Translations under genes and position numbers: made by a program
Part shown: in pieces, positions 41,841 through 51,251 of the stretch
Numbering within the stretch: position 1 is the first letter of the stretch
Layout of the letters: the number at the start of each line of letters is the position of its first letter
From: Clostridiaceae bacterium UBA5444
GTDB taxonomy: Bacteria > Bacillota > Clostridia > Clostridiales > Oxobacteraceae
NCBI GenBank assembly: GCA_002426575.1
Contig: DIRE01000089.1
Coordinates: forward strand, 3,513 to 56,532
DNA length: 53,020 nucleotides
Direction of reading: 5' to 3'
Notes under the pieces: generated by a model
The model's input: only the letters and a program-made list of their open reading frames with translations
Databases searched by the model: none
Told to the model about the DNA's origin: nothing

Positions 41841-43082
41841 CTATATATCTATATTCCCTAAGCTTTCATATGCATCTTCTTTTTGATTTAATGTCTCCTT
41901 TGGTGGTTTAACTAATAGTATGAATATAAGTGCTAGTATAAATCCAAATACAGAGTATTTAAATAAAATATCATAACCTAATATATCTATTAGCTTACCT
42001 ACAAGTGGAGGGGATACTATTGCTGCAAGGGATGAAAATAAGTAATAATAACCAGTGTATCTTCCCACATTTGAATCATCAGTCATGCTAACAACAAATG
42101 GGTAGGAGTTTATATTTATTAATGCCCAAGCTGCACCAGCTATAATAAATAAGGCTGCAAATACTTTTATATCTGTTGATACTAAAAGTCCTCCAAAGGT
42201 GGCTATCATAAGTATAAGCCCAGCTATTATTGTCTTTTTCTTTCCTATTTTGGTTGCAATAAGACCTGCAGGTATAGCAAATGCAACCATAGAAATGGAA
42301 AAATAAGTAAACGTTCTTGCTGCAGTTGATTCTTTTATATTGAGATATTCTTTCCCGTATAAGGTAAAGAAGGTTTCAACTGCATTAAAGGCTACAAACC
42401 AGAAAAATATTGCAATAAGCAAAAACACTACATTTTTTGATATCTTAAGCTTCTCTTGTAGGGTTTCCTTTTCCTTATCTTCCTTTTTAGGAATATTATT
42501 ATAGTTTAATGAATCTCTTTTTTCTTTAATATTTAAAAATAATACAAGTATGCTAATAATCATAAGAGCTGCTGCCATATAAAATGGATATGCTTTGTCC
42601 ATATCATACAAAAATGAGCCTATAAAGTAGGCAGTTATAGCCCCTACCCCCCCCATTAAATTAATTATACCGTTTGCTTTACTTCTTAAGGGTGAAGGGG
42701 TAAGATCAGGCATGAGTGCAATTGTAGGGGCTCTAAATGATGCCATAACAAGGTTTAGAGATATTATAGATGCCATAAGTGATACTAGACTATAGTGCAT
42801 TGGTATAATGCACAAAATAAGCGCTGCAATTGGCATTCCAATTAAAAGATATGGCATTCTTCTCCCATACTTTGTATTTGTGACATCACTTAATGTCCCA
42901 AAAATAGGCTGCATAAATAATCCAGCATAATTATCAATGGTCATAATAAAACCTACCAGAAAATTACTCCCTATAAACTCTCTTAAAAATATTGGTACAT
43001 AAGAATTATAAAGAGACCAGGTAAGGCTTATAGCAAAAAAACCAAACCCTAATAAAAACGTTTTTTTATAATTAAGTTTCAC
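41841..43082 (-). CDS. MFS transporter, sugar-type
   Basis: The 413-residue protein has about 12 membrane helices. The MFS motif between helices 2 and 3 is GTLSDVTNTKYGRRMPY. The pattern PTIALMPDLTPSPLRSKANG is shared with the SLC45/sucrose and GPH-like sugar transporters. A long cytoplasmic loop (about 190-215) is rich in lysine and glutamate. The substrate is unknown, though a sugar or sugar alcohol is likely. The start is GTG at 43082 with GGAGAG. It follows the phosphodiesterase gene by only 4 bp, so they form one unit, transcribed towards mtlA. Confidence 0.85.
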   Translation of the reverse strand: MKLNYKKTFLLGFGFFAISLTWSLYNSYVPIFLREFIGSNFLVGFIMTIDNYAGLFMQPIFGTLSDVTNTKYGRRMPYLLIGMPIAALILCIIPMHYSLVSLMASIISLNLVMASFRAPTIALMPDLTPSPLRSKANGIINLMGGVGAITAYFIGSFLYDMDKAYPFYMAAALMIISILVLFLNIKEKRDSLNYNNIPKKEDKEKETLQEKLKISKNVVFLLIAIFFWFVAFNAVETFFTLYGKEYLNIKESTAARTFTYFSISMVAFAIPAGLIATKIGKKKTIIAGLILMIATFGGLLVSTDIKVFAALFIIAGAAWALININSYPFVVSMTDDSNVGRYTGYYYLFSSLAAIVSPPLVGKLIDILGYDILFKYSVFGFILALIFILLVKPPKETLNQKEDAYESLGNIDI

Positions 43083-43086
43083 TCTC

Positions 43087-43815
43087 TCACTCTCCTTTTA
43101 TTTTTATAAGCCTATCAGGATAGTCAGTGATTATTCCATCCACCCCCATAACAATCATATATTTCATTTCTCTTTCTCCATTTACCGTAAATGGGTTTAC
43201 CATGATATTATTTTTCTTTATCCCCTCCATTATTTCTGGTCTTATGTTATAAAAGAAAGGGTGAAGTGCTTCTGCACCTATCTTTTTTGCATAATCCCAA
43301 GGTTCTACTAACCCAGACATGTACAAAACGCCTGTTTTTATTGTGCTGTCTATTTTTTTACACTCTAATAGTGAGTAATGATTAAAACTAGATATTATCA
43401 CCTTATGTTCCATTCTATACTCATGTATCATATCTATAGTTAGCTTCTCTATATTAGGATACATGATAATGCCGCTTTTAATTTCAATATTTACAAGTAT
43501 GTCTTTATCATGTACAAACTCAAGCAGTTCCCTTAATGTTGGTATCTTTTCATTTTCATATTCTTTAGAAAACCATGCCCCTGCACTTAAACCTTTAAGC
43601 TCTTCTAATGTAAAATCCTTTAAAAGCCCTTTGCAGTTTATTGTTCTGTCTAACTTTTCATCGTGGCATAGTACAATTTCACCATCCTTTGATAATTGAA
43701 CATCAGTTTCTATTCCGTCAACTCCAATATCAATTGCCTTTTTAAAAGATGCCATTGTATTCTCTGGTGCTAAATGAGGTACACCCCTATGACCAATTAT
43801 TTTTGGAAAAATCAT
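43087..43815 (-). CDS. Glycerophosphodiester phosphodiesterase
   Basis: The GDPD family hydrolyses glycerophosphodiesters to glycerol 3-phosphate and an alcohol. The active-site set is intact: IGHRG with the first histidine and arginine, APENT, the metal-binding VDGIETDVQLSKDG, and HDEKLDRT. The later VNIEIKSG and MVNPFTVNGEREM segments are normal, as is the length of 242. The start at 43815 is 7 nt after GGAGG; ATG 43818 is an alternative. No signal peptide, so it works in the cytoplasm. Its product may feed the phospholipid/glycerol pool. Confidence 0.9.
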   Translation of the reverse strand: MIFPKIIGHRGVPHLAPENTMASFKKAIDIGVDGIETDVQLSKDGEIVLCHDEKLDRTINCKGLLKDFTLEELKGLSAGAWFSKEYENEKIPTLRELLEFVHDKDILVNIEIKSGIIMYPNIEKLTIDMIHEYRMEHKVIISSFNHYSLLECKKIDSTIKTGVLYMSGLVEPWDYAKKIGAEALHPFFYNIRPEIMEGIKKNNIMVNPFTVNGEREMKYMIVMGVDGIITDYPDRLIKIKGE

Positions 43816-43952
43816 CATACCGCCTCCACATATTGTAATAATTATGTATTTCTACATTTATTATTCTTTTCCTTCTTTTAATAAGTATTACTCATAAAAC
43901 ACAAATCAATTGTAATACTATATTTATAATATATTGTATGGGAGGAATATTA

Positions 43953-44591
43953 ATGAAAAGCAATGTTATTTATTTCGAAGATGAAAGGCTGCTTAGGTCT
44001 TATGATAAAATTGGGGATTCAATTATAAAATATATTGGGGATTTAGATCTTACATGGGAAATTGAGATAGCAAAGAAAATATATTTCGTAGGCCTTGATT
44101 CTACTAATAAGTTTAAGGATAATTATAAATCTTTTATACACTGGCTAATCTTTTCATACAAGTTTAGCACTGGTCTTCCCCTGATTGACTCTATTTATAA
44201 ATTTGGCTCCCCAAATAGCTCTGAGAAAATTGCCTTAGAAAACCTAACCAATACATATGAAAGCCTATATAAGGTCTACTCAATAGAAAATGATATGCTT
44301 CTCATAAAAGATGTGTTTACAGGCCAAAAAATATACATCTGGAATAGCCCACTTGCTAAAAGTGTAAAAAAATATAATGGAATATTTGGCAGAATATTAT
44401 TTGTAGATAATAAGAATTTACTTATACCTGGCTACTTGGTTATGTCAAATAGCCTGTTAAAAGATATGGAAAGGTTTATAAACGCTGAGTTTAAAACATA
44501 TAGCAAATTCCATGATGATTTTTCTGTTCATAACTTTATTAAAAGAAATAGCCTGCTTATCCATAGATATTTTCTGCGAAATGAAATATAG
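43953..44591 (+). CDS. Unknown cytoplasmic protein
   Basis: The 212-residue protein has no recognised domain. A helical N-terminal region (about 1-95) is followed by a beta-rich part with TYESLYKVYSIENDMLLIKD, FTGQKIYIWNSP and a GRILFVDNK segment. This second part recalls SEC-C/UPF0149-like proteins that share a K-D-x-F-T-G-x-K pattern, but the terminal SEC-C zinc motif is missing. It is alone on the plus strand between leftward genes. The ATG at 43953 follows GGGAGG by about 7 nt. Confidence 0.55.
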   Translation: MKSNVIYFEDERLLRSYDKIGDSIIKYIGDLDLTWEIEIAKKIYFVGLDSTNKFKDNYKSFIHWLIFSYKFSTGLPLIDSIYKFGSPNSSEKIALENLTNTYESLYKVYSIENDMLLIKDVFTGQKIYIWNSPLAKSVKKYNGIFGRILFVDNKNLLIPGYLVMSNSLLKDMERFINAEFKTYSKFHDDFSVHNFIKRNSLLIHRYFLRNEI

Positions 44592-44599
44592 CTTATAAT

Positions 44600-44647
44600 A
44601 AAAAATAATAGGTAGAGCATACATAAACAATGTAGCCTACCTATTAT
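44600..44647 (-). terminator. Terminator of clpB
   Basis: A perfect 11-bp stem (44605-44615 with 44637-44647) is followed on the minus strand by five T. It lies about 35 bp beyond the clpB stop and may also end the convergent gene. Confidence 0.75.
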
Positions 44648-44682
44648 CATAGTTCAGTTATAAATATGTCTTCCACTTTTTA

Positions 44683-47298
44683 TTATATGTTTCCTTTTTT
44701 AACGCTATATAAAAACTCTTGTCCATCTGTATCTATATTTACTGTACAGCCTTCATATACCTCACCTGAAATTATCATTTTGCCTACTTGTGTTTCAATC
44801 TCTCTTTGTATATATCTTTTTAGAGGTCTTGCACCAAAATTAAAATCATATCCTTCATCACAAATTAAATCCAATGCATTCTCAGTTACCTCTATAGAAA
44901 TTGACTTTTCAGCTAACCTATTCTCTATTTCAGATATAAATATCTTTACTATTTCCTTTATTTCCTTCTTTGTAAGTGGCTTAAACATTACTATATCGTC
45001 TACCCTATTTAAAAACTCAGGTTTAAAATGATTCCTAAGTTCATCTAAGACACTTTCCTTTACATCTTCACTTATTTCTTCGCTTTCTTTATCCCTTATC
45101 AAAAGATTGCTTCCTATATTAGAGGTCATTATTATTACAGTGTTTTTAAAATCCACTAATTTTCCTTTGCTGTCTGTGAGCCTTCCTTCATCAAGTATCT
45201 GAAGAAAGATATTAAATACATCATGATGTGCCTTTTCAATTTCATCAAATAGTATTACACTGTAAGGCTTTCTCCTAACTGCTTCTGTAAGCTGTCCTCC
45301 CTCTTCATAACCCACGTATCCGGGAGGTGCTCCTATTAGTCTTGATACAGCAAACTTCTCCATGTATTCTGACATATCAATTTTGATTAGGTTATCCTCA
45401 CTATCAAATAACAGCCTCGCAAGGCTGTTTGCAAGTTCCGTTTTACCTACGCCTGTAGGCCCTAAAAATATAAATGAGCCAATAGGTCTTAGTGGATCTT
45501 TAAGCCCTGATCTTGCCCTTATTATTGCATCTGATACCAATTTTACAGCTTCGTCTTGTCCTATAACCCTTTTATGGAGTTCATCCTCAAGGTTCATTAA
45601 CTTTTGTCTTTCACTTTCAACAAGCTTAGATACTGGTATCTTAACCCACTTAGAGACTATCTCAGCAATCTCATCTTCAGTAACTTCTTCCTTTAAATAT
45701 CTATTGCCACTATCCCTATTTTCTATTACTTTCTCTTCTTCTTCTAATTGCTTATTAAGTTCAACCATTTTACCATATTTAAGCTGAGCAACTTTATCTA
45801 GGTCATACTCTCTTTCAGCCTTTTCCATTTCAACTTTTGTATTATCTATTTCCTTTTTTATTTCTCTAACCTTTGATATTTCGTCCATTTCTAGTTGGTA
45901 CTTAGCCCTCATTTGGTTTTCAGTATCTTTTAAATTAGATATTTCTGATTGAAGTACTTTAAGCCTTTCTTTTGATCTTTCATCGCTTTCCTTTTTAAGT
46001 GCACTTTCTTCTATCTCAAGCTGGAAAATCTTCCTCGTAATATCATCAAGTTCAGAAGGCATACTGTCAAGCTCTGTCCTTATCATTGCCGCAGCTTCAT
46101 CTACAAGGTCTATTGCCTTATCTGGCAGGAATCTGTCGCTTATATATCTTGAAGAAAGCTTAACTGCAGCAACTATTGCATTATCATGTATTCTAACACC
46201 ATGGTGCAGTTCAAACTTCTCTTTAAGTCCTCTAAGTATTGATATAGAATCTTCTATACTTGGCTCATCAACTAATACAGGTTGAAACCTTCTCTCTAAG
46301 GCGCTATCCTTTTCTATATACTGCCTGTATTCATCAAATGTAGTAGCCCCAATGCAGTGGAGCTCTCCTCTAGCGAGAAGGGGCTTTAACATATTTCCAG
46401 CGTCCATTGACCCTTCAGCCTTCCCTGCTCCTACAATTGTATGAAGTTCATCAATAAAGAGTATTATCTTTCCTTGGGATTTTTGCACTTCATTTAAAAC
46501 TGCTTTAAGCCTTTCTTCGAATTCCCCCCTATATTTAGCACCTGCAATTAATGAGCCCATATCAAGGGAAAATATAATTCTATTTTTAAGGCTTTCAGGA
46601 ACATCTCCCCTTACAATCCTTTGGGAAAGTCCTTCTACAACTGCTGTTTTACCAACTCCAGGCTCTCCTATAAGCACTGGATTATTTTTTGTTCTTCTTG
46701 AAAGTATCCTAACTACCCTTCTTATCTCATCATCTCTTCCTATTACAGGATCAAGTTTTCCTAATTTAGCCTCTTCTACAAGATTCCTTCCGAATTTCTT
46801 TAATGCATCATAGGTTTCTTCAGGATCTTGACTAGTAATCCTTTGGTTTCCCCTAACTGAGGATAATGTAGATAAAAATTTGTCTTTTGTTATACCATAT
46901 TTTTTTATTAATTTTGATGTAATTGTATCAGACTTTTCCTCTATAAATGAAAGCATTATATGTTCCACGCTTACATATTCATCTTGAAAGCTCTTGGCAA
47001 TATCCCATGCTCTAAGTAGTATTTCATCTATTCTTCGAGTTGCATAAACAGATGATGAGCTAGCACCGCTTCCTAATATTTTAGGCATTTTATCCATTTC
47101 ACTCACTAAATCTTCCTTAAAGCTTTTTGAGGATACCCCCATTTTATCAATAAGGCTTGGAATCAATCCTTCATCTTGTTCTAGTAACGCAAGTAAAAGA
47201 TGCTCACCATCTACCATTTGATGATTCATCCTAACTGCAATCTCTTGGGCATCAGAAACTGCTAGCTGCGATTTATACGTTAACTTGTTAAAATCCAT
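44683..47298 (-). CDS. clpB: ATP-dependent chaperone ClpB
   Basis: ClpB works with DnaK to pull proteins out of aggregates. The Clp-N domain (about 1-140) is followed by AAA-1 with Walker A GEPGVGKTAV near residue 203, the coiled-coil middle domain (about 405-525, rich in K/E, e.g. KLVESERQKLMNLEDEL just after) and AAA-2 with GPTGVGKTEL near 600. The pore motifs GAKYRGEFEERL and PPGYVGYEEGG are present. The 871 residues are normal. The middle domain distinguishes it from ClpA/ClpC. The ATG follows GGAGG. I see no CIRCE or CtsR box upstream; it is probably co-transcribed with the gene at 47310. Confidence 0.96.
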   Translation of the reverse strand: MDFNKLTYKSQLAVSDAQEIAVRMNHQMVDGEHLLLALLEQDEGLIPSLIDKMGVSSKSFKEDLVSEMDKMPKILGSGASSSSVYATRRIDEILLRAWDIAKSFQDEYVSVEHIMLSFIEEKSDTITSKLIKKYGITKDKFLSTLSSVRGNQRITSQDPEETYDALKKFGRNLVEEAKLGKLDPVIGRDDEIRRVVRILSRRTKNNPVLIGEPGVGKTAVVEGLSQRIVRGDVPESLKNRIIFSLDMGSLIAGAKYRGEFEERLKAVLNEVQKSQGKIILFIDELHTIVGAGKAEGSMDAGNMLKPLLARGELHCIGATTFDEYRQYIEKDSALERRFQPVLVDEPSIEDSISILRGLKEKFELHHGVRIHDNAIVAAVKLSSRYISDRFLPDKAIDLVDEAAAMIRTELDSMPSELDDITRKIFQLEIEESALKKESDERSKERLKVLQSEISNLKDTENQMRAKYQLEMDEISKVREIKKEIDNTKVEMEKAEREYDLDKVAQLKYGKMVELNKQLEEEEKVIENRDSGNRYLKEEVTEDEIAEIVSKWVKIPVSKLVESERQKLMNLEDELHKRVIGQDEAVKLVSDAIIRARSGLKDPLRPIGSFIFLGPTGVGKTELANSLARLLFDSEDNLIKIDMSEYMEKFAVSRLIGAPPGYVGYEEGGQLTEAVRRKPYSVILFDEIEKAHHDVFNIFLQILDEGRLTDSKGKLVDFKNTVIIMTSNIGSNLLIRDKESEEISEDVKESVLDELRNHFKPEFLNRVDDIVMFKPLTKKEIKEIVKIFISEIENRLAEKSISIEVTENALDLICDEGYDFNFGARPLKRYIQREIETQVGKMIISGEVYEGCTVNIDTDGQEFLYSVKKGNI

Positions 47299-47309
47299 AT
47301 AACTACCTC

Positions 47310-47999
47310 CTACTCATTTCCACCTATAAGTTCACAAAAATTAAACATTTTAATTACTTCCGTACATACCTTATTAGGTAATGCCTTACCCTGCTTTATT
47401 GCTTCTGGCCTTGGGATATTAAGCTTTATTTTAACACCGCCTATATTCTTATTGTCAAAGGGATAAGGCTGTATCTTCTCTATATTATTTACAACTAAAT
47501 CTAAGTTATTTATATTAAGTTCTTTATTCTCAAACTTAAACTCCTCTGTCCAACAACCTGTCCTAGGTTTTTTAATATCTCTTTTATATATTGTCATATA
47601 AATAGATTTATTCTCTTTAAAAAGTCTTGCAAATATATCCTTTTTATCTTTTAAAGCATTCTTAAACAATTCAAACTTTAAATAATCACCATCTGCTGGC
47701 GATATTAGGTTTATATTTAGACCCTCTTGATATAAATCTATTTCCAATCCTAAAAAGTCGATTCCATTTATATTTGCTCTTGCATATAAATGATCCTTTC
47801 CTTTATTTAACCCTTGAAAATCTTTTTCAAGTATGAGTACTCCATCAGTATTCTTATGATAGCATTTTTGAAGTTGATAACAAAGTCCTCTAAATAATCT
47901 TTTTAATCCTTCTTTTTTCTTTTCATATTCTGATTTTTCCATAGTTTTCTTCCTTTTGAAAAACTCAAAATCGCTGCTTTCAAATCCATTAAAATCCAT
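47310..47999 (-). CDS. Unknown protein upstream of clpB
   Basis: The 229-residue protein is soluble and lysine-rich. It opens with MDFNGFESSDFEFFKRKK, which faintly resembles the YktB/DUF1054 opening, followed by a helical stretch (EKSEYEKKKEGLKRLFRGLCYQ, about 21-42) and alpha/beta segments such as FLGLEIDLYQEGLNINLISP. The rest does not look like DUF1054. The ATG follows GGGGG. It ends 11 bp before clpB, so the two are almost certainly in one transcript; a role in protein quality control is possible but only inferred. Confidence 0.55.
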   Translation of the reverse strand: MDFNGFESSDFEFFKRKKTMEKSEYEKKKEGLKRLFRGLCYQLQKCYHKNTDGVLILEKDFQGLNKGKDHLYARANINGIDFLGLEIDLYQEGLNINLISPADGDYLKFELFKNALKDKKDIFARLFKENKSIYMTIYKRDIKKPRTGCWTEEFKFENKELNINNLDLVVNNIEKIQPYPFDNKNIGGVKIKLNIPRPEAIKQGKALPNKVCTEVIKMFNFCELIGGNE

Positions 48000-48103
48000 G
48001 TAATTTTTCCCCCTAATTATTTATATATTAAATATTTTTTAAAGTATTTGTCATATATTTAAATACACCAAACCCATTATTTAATTTTTATCTATATGTA
48101 TAA

Positions 48104-48152
48104 GGAACGCATTTTATAATTGTCCATTAAAAGATCAAATAAAATGCGTTCC
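48104..48152. terminator. Inverted repeat downstream of the XRE-TPR gene
   Basis: GGAACGCATTTT at 48104-48115 is the perfect complement of 48141-48152, around a 25-nt loop. On the minus strand it follows the XRE-TPR stop and can end that transcript, although the loop is long and the tail is only mildly T-rich. A related word, GGCACGC followed by TAATAATTGT, appears at 49644-49665. Confidence 0.5.
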
Positions 48153-48196
48153 CTATATAAGTCATTAGTATATTAAATATTACTTACTGCTTTATG

Positions 48197-49516
48197 CTAC
48201 TCTACTAGTTCTATTTCAAAAAAGTCATTTAGGTTCTTATATAACCCAATTCCCTTATCTTTATAATCTATTGCCTTTTTAAAGTTATTCTGTTTTTCAT
48301 AAAAATCACTTATTGTTATGTACATAAAGGCAAGCTCTTTTTTCATATCAGAACTTTCAAGGTACTTTATTCCAGCAAGCATATATAATTCTGCTTTTTT
48401 ACTGTCTTTTTTTAAAATATACAGCTTGTATAAATAATAATATGACATGGGTACATAGCTGCAATTAGTTTTATAAATGCTATTTTCAATTACATCATTA
48501 ACTATTTCAATTGCCTTATCAATATCATTTGTTTTCATATAATTATCCGCCATTTTAAGCATTGTATAAGGCAGGGTATCATCATCTATGCCTAACTTTA
48601 TATCATATGAATTGTTTAAATGAACAAAGGATTCTTCTATATTTCCAACTTGTGATAATATAACACCCATGTTTGTCTCCATTTTAGCAACAAACTTTTT
48701 GTCATCAAGCTCTTTAAATATTTGTATGGCCTCATCTGCAAATTTAGTTGCTTCACTAAATCTATCTAAACTATGATAGGATAGGCTAAGCATAAGCAAT
48801 GATTGTCCATACTGGAACTTGTCCGACTTCTTTTTATATTTATTCATAGCAAGAAGCGCATAATCTATAGTCCCATTATAGTTCTTTAATTTTAAGCAAC
48901 ACTTGGATATATTAAAATATATTTTTGCAAGCATATCATCATTAATTATATTATTTTCATTTATTATTTTTTCTGCCTGTTTAAAAAAGTTAAGAGAAAC
49001 CTCATAACATGAAAGTTCATAGGTTGTCATTCCTAAAAACAAATATGTCTCAATTATATGATCATTTTCGCTATTTCTCAAAAAAATCTCATTAGCAGTT
49101 ATAAAGCTGCTATGAGCATCTTTGTAATTGCCCTCGAAATAATCTATCTTTCCCCTATAAAGTATACCAAGTCCTATTAGGCTCTCTATATTATATTTGG
49201 TTGCATAAGCCATGTTCATATTTATAGCTTCTGCTGCCTGCTCATAGTTCCCCATTAATATAGAGGCTTCTGATATCTTTAAGTAATACTTGCAAAGCCT
49301 TTCTGCTTGGTGATTTTCCGTTTCTAATATGTAGTCAATGCTCACATTTAGCTTCTCTGCTATATATTCAAGAAGATCCATACTAGGCTTTGACTTGCCT
49401 GATTCAACAAGGCTTATTTGCCCTGGGGTTACCTTGTCCCCGGCAAGATCTTTAAGCGTCATATCTAATTCTTTTCTTTTGTATTTTATTTTTTCCCCTA
49501 GTGATAATATTTCCAT
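48197..49516 (-). CDS. XRE-type regulator with TPR domain
   Basis: The N-terminal helix-turn-helix (about 6-62) is of the SinR/Cro type: LGEKIKYKRKELDMTLKDLAG and ISLVESGKSKPSMDLLEYIAEKL. The remainder (about 75-430) is nine or so tetratricopeptide-like helical pairs, e.g. GNYEQAAEAINMNMAYA and KAIEIVNDVIEN. This architecture is found in RNPP-type (PlcR, Rap/PrgX-like) regulators that bind small peptides. No signalling peptide gene was recognised next to it. The ATG follows GAGGAA. The promoter carries an inverted repeat over the -10, suggesting autoregulation. Confidence 0.82.
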   Translation of the reverse strand: MEILSLGEKIKYKRKELDMTLKDLAGDKVTPGQISLVESGKSKPSMDLLEYIAEKLNVSIDYILETENHQAERLCKYYLKISEASILMGNYEQAAEAINMNMAYATKYNIESLIGLGILYRGKIDYFEGNYKDAHSSFITANEIFLRNSENDHIIETYLFLGMTTYELSCYEVSLNFFKQAEKIINENNIINDDMLAKIYFNISKCCLKLKNYNGTIDYALLAMNKYKKKSDKFQYGQSLLMLSLSYHSLDRFSEATKFADEAIQIFKELDDKKFVAKMETNMGVILSQVGNIEESFVHLNNSYDIKLGIDDDTLPYTMLKMADNYMKTNDIDKAIEIVNDVIENSIYKTNCSYVPMSYYYLYKLYILKKDSKKAELYMLAGIKYLESSDMKKELAFMYITISDFYEKQNNFKKAIDYKDKGIGLYKNLNDFFEIELVE

Positions 49517-49572
49517 AAGTATTCCTCAACTTTTCATTTTCTTATGAGACGTAACAGTGACATTAAGCCTAA

Positions 49573-49617
49573 TGCCTATTATATATTATAAATAGGCATA
49601 TATAAAAAAGTTGTCAA
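49573..49617 (-). promoter_or_regulatory. Promoter and operator of the XRE-TPR gene
   Basis: On the minus strand TTGACA (49612-49617) and TATTTA (49589-49594) are 17 bp apart. An 8-bp inverted repeat TGCCTATT at 49573-49580 with its complement at 49591-49598 overlaps the -10 and the start of transcription. An operator for self-repression is the likely reading. Confidence 0.5.
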
Positions 49618-49704
49618 TTTAATATGTCTTTTAATACTATTATAAGGCACGCTTAATAATTGTACAAGTAATTTTATTCCTATTGTTACTTTCAAGCTAA
49701 TATG

Positions 49705-51144
49705 TTACATTTTATCAAGAGCCTTTTTCCTATATTTGTATACGTCTATAAGAGGTCTGTATAAAAGATTCTTGTGCAGATTATATAATTTATTATATTC
49801 TGCACTCTTAATTTCATCAGGCTTTATAATATCAACATCATCTTTGTCTAGGCTGCTTTTGTTGAATATTAAATCAAATAATGCCATTTGGTGGCTATAC
49901 TTATTATTCACTATTACCTCTTTGCAGGTTATATCTGAGATAATATTATAAAACATTTCATTTTCAATGGATTTAGTAATATAAATACGATCCGTGTTTA
50001 TTCCCTGGTAGTTCATACTATCTATTTTATCTTTAATCATAAAACCTTCCGCTTCAAAATATGCAGCCAAAATATTTGAGGAAGAACTTGTGCATTCTAT
50101 ACCGATTATGCCCCCCTTAACGTCAGATCCCTGATTGTATCCTTCTCCCATTACGTAAGGCAGTACCATAACTCCATTAGAACCCTCTGAAATATCTATA
50201 TATTCTTCTGCTTCCAATTTAAAACTTTTAAGAATCCACTCAGAAAACCTAATGCAATAGTCTCCTATATATCCATATATATATAGCCCACCCTTATGGG
50301 GCAGTCTAATTATTCCGTCGTCTTTTTTAATCTTTACATACCTATTTAAAGTACATAAGGTGGATGATTCCATATTATATGCCATAATTTTTAGATCTCC
50401 ATTGTCCTCGGCATATAAAAATGATGATAGGGATGATAGAATAAATGTATTTGACCCCAGCATAAATTTTATATCTTCTTTAAATCCAAGTTCTTCTTTC
50501 ATCTTACCGGATATAACGCCAATACATTCCCCAATTTTAGATACAGTAGGTAAAATACTTTCATTAAGTCCAACATCATTTATTAACCTGATATTGTATC
50601 CTGATGTTTTCCTATTATATGCCATAAGAAGCGCTGAGTAATTGTCAATGGCAGTCTCCCCACACAATCTATAGGCAATAAATCCGTCAATAGTTAAGAC
50701 TTTAAATATTTTCCTATATGCATCAGGCATATTATTCTTAATCCAAATCAATTTAGGGATTATACTATAGGACCAGGGCAATATGCATTCATCCTTATAT
50801 TTGTGATAGCTTTTTTGACATAACCTTATCTGGTATCTCGCCCTTCTATCGCAAGACATTATAGCATTTAATATAGGCTCCCCTAAACTATCTATACATA
50901 CAAATGAGCCCATATCCTGAGTTATGGCCATGGATGATATATTGGCATACTCATAATCTATTGCAATTTGTTTTATTATATCAACTGTATCTGCGAACAA
51001 TTGCTCAATGCTTTGCTCCACACATTCTTTTTTTAATATGATTTGGGCTTCCCTTTTTATACTGCCTAGCTCAATACCTTCATCATCAATGACGCTGGCC
51101 CTTATGGAATCAATACCTAAGTAAATTGACAAAAATCCTCCCAT
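49705..51144 (-). CDS. FGGY-family sugar-kinase-like protein, probably inactive
   Basis: The 479-residue protein keeps the fold landmarks of FGGY kinases: LGID at the N terminus, ITQDMGSFVCIDSLGEP, the D-R-R-A of SCDRRA (Asp99) and a second actin-like domain (IGIECTSSSSNILAAYFEAEGF). Two key features are altered. The phosphate-binding loop usually reads I-D-x-G-T-x-x-x-K/R; here it is LGIDSIRAS, missing the Gly-Thr. The catalytic aspartate, expected in a GGGD-type motif near residue 232, is Asn232 in LGSNTF. So a non-catalytic or sensor role is plausible. I start at 51144 after GGAGTGG, since the extension to 51282 has no ribosome site. No sugar genes are adjacent. Confidence 0.72.
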   Translation of the reverse strand: MGGFLSIYLGIDSIRASVIDDEGIELGSIKREAQIILKKECVEQSIEQLFADTVDIIKQIAIDYEYANISSMAITQDMGSFVCIDSLGEPILNAIMSCDRRARYQIRLCQKSYHKYKDECILPWSYSIIPKLIWIKNNMPDAYRKIFKVLTIDGFIAYRLCGETAIDNYSALLMAYNRKTSGYNIRLINDVGLNESILPTVSKIGECIGVISGKMKEELGFKEDIKFMLGSNTFILSSLSSFLYAEDNGDLKIMAYNMESSTLCTLNRYVKIKKDDGIIRLPHKGGLYIYGYIGDYCIRFSEWILKSFKLEAEEYIDISEGSNGVMVLPYVMGEGYNQGSDVKGGIIGIECTSSSSNILAAYFEAEGFMIKDKIDSMNYQGINTDRIYITKSIENEMFYNIISDITCKEVIVNNKYSHQMALFDLIFNKSSLDKDDVDIIKPDEIKSAEYNKLYNLHKNLLYRPLIDVYKYRKKALDKM

Positions 51145-51210
51145 GATACCACTCCAAAAGTAATAATTAAAAACCCTGCCATTATTATATATGCCTAAAG
51201 TTTGGATATG

Positions 51211-51247
51211 ACACAAAAACAGACTCATAAATTTTAGAGTCTGTTTT
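51211..51247 (-). terminator. Terminator of the YtxH-like gene
   Basis: A perfect 11-bp stem (51216-51226 with 51237-51247), with a 10-nt loop, follows the YtxH-like stop on the minus strand. The descending arm ends in TTTTT at 51215-51219. Confidence 0.85.
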
Positions 51248-51251
51248 ATAT

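Noticed and set aside
48000..48060. CIRCE or CtsR operator before the clpB transcript
   Set aside because: Neither TTAGCACTC-N9-GAGTGCTAA nor a GGTCAAA tandem repeat is present.
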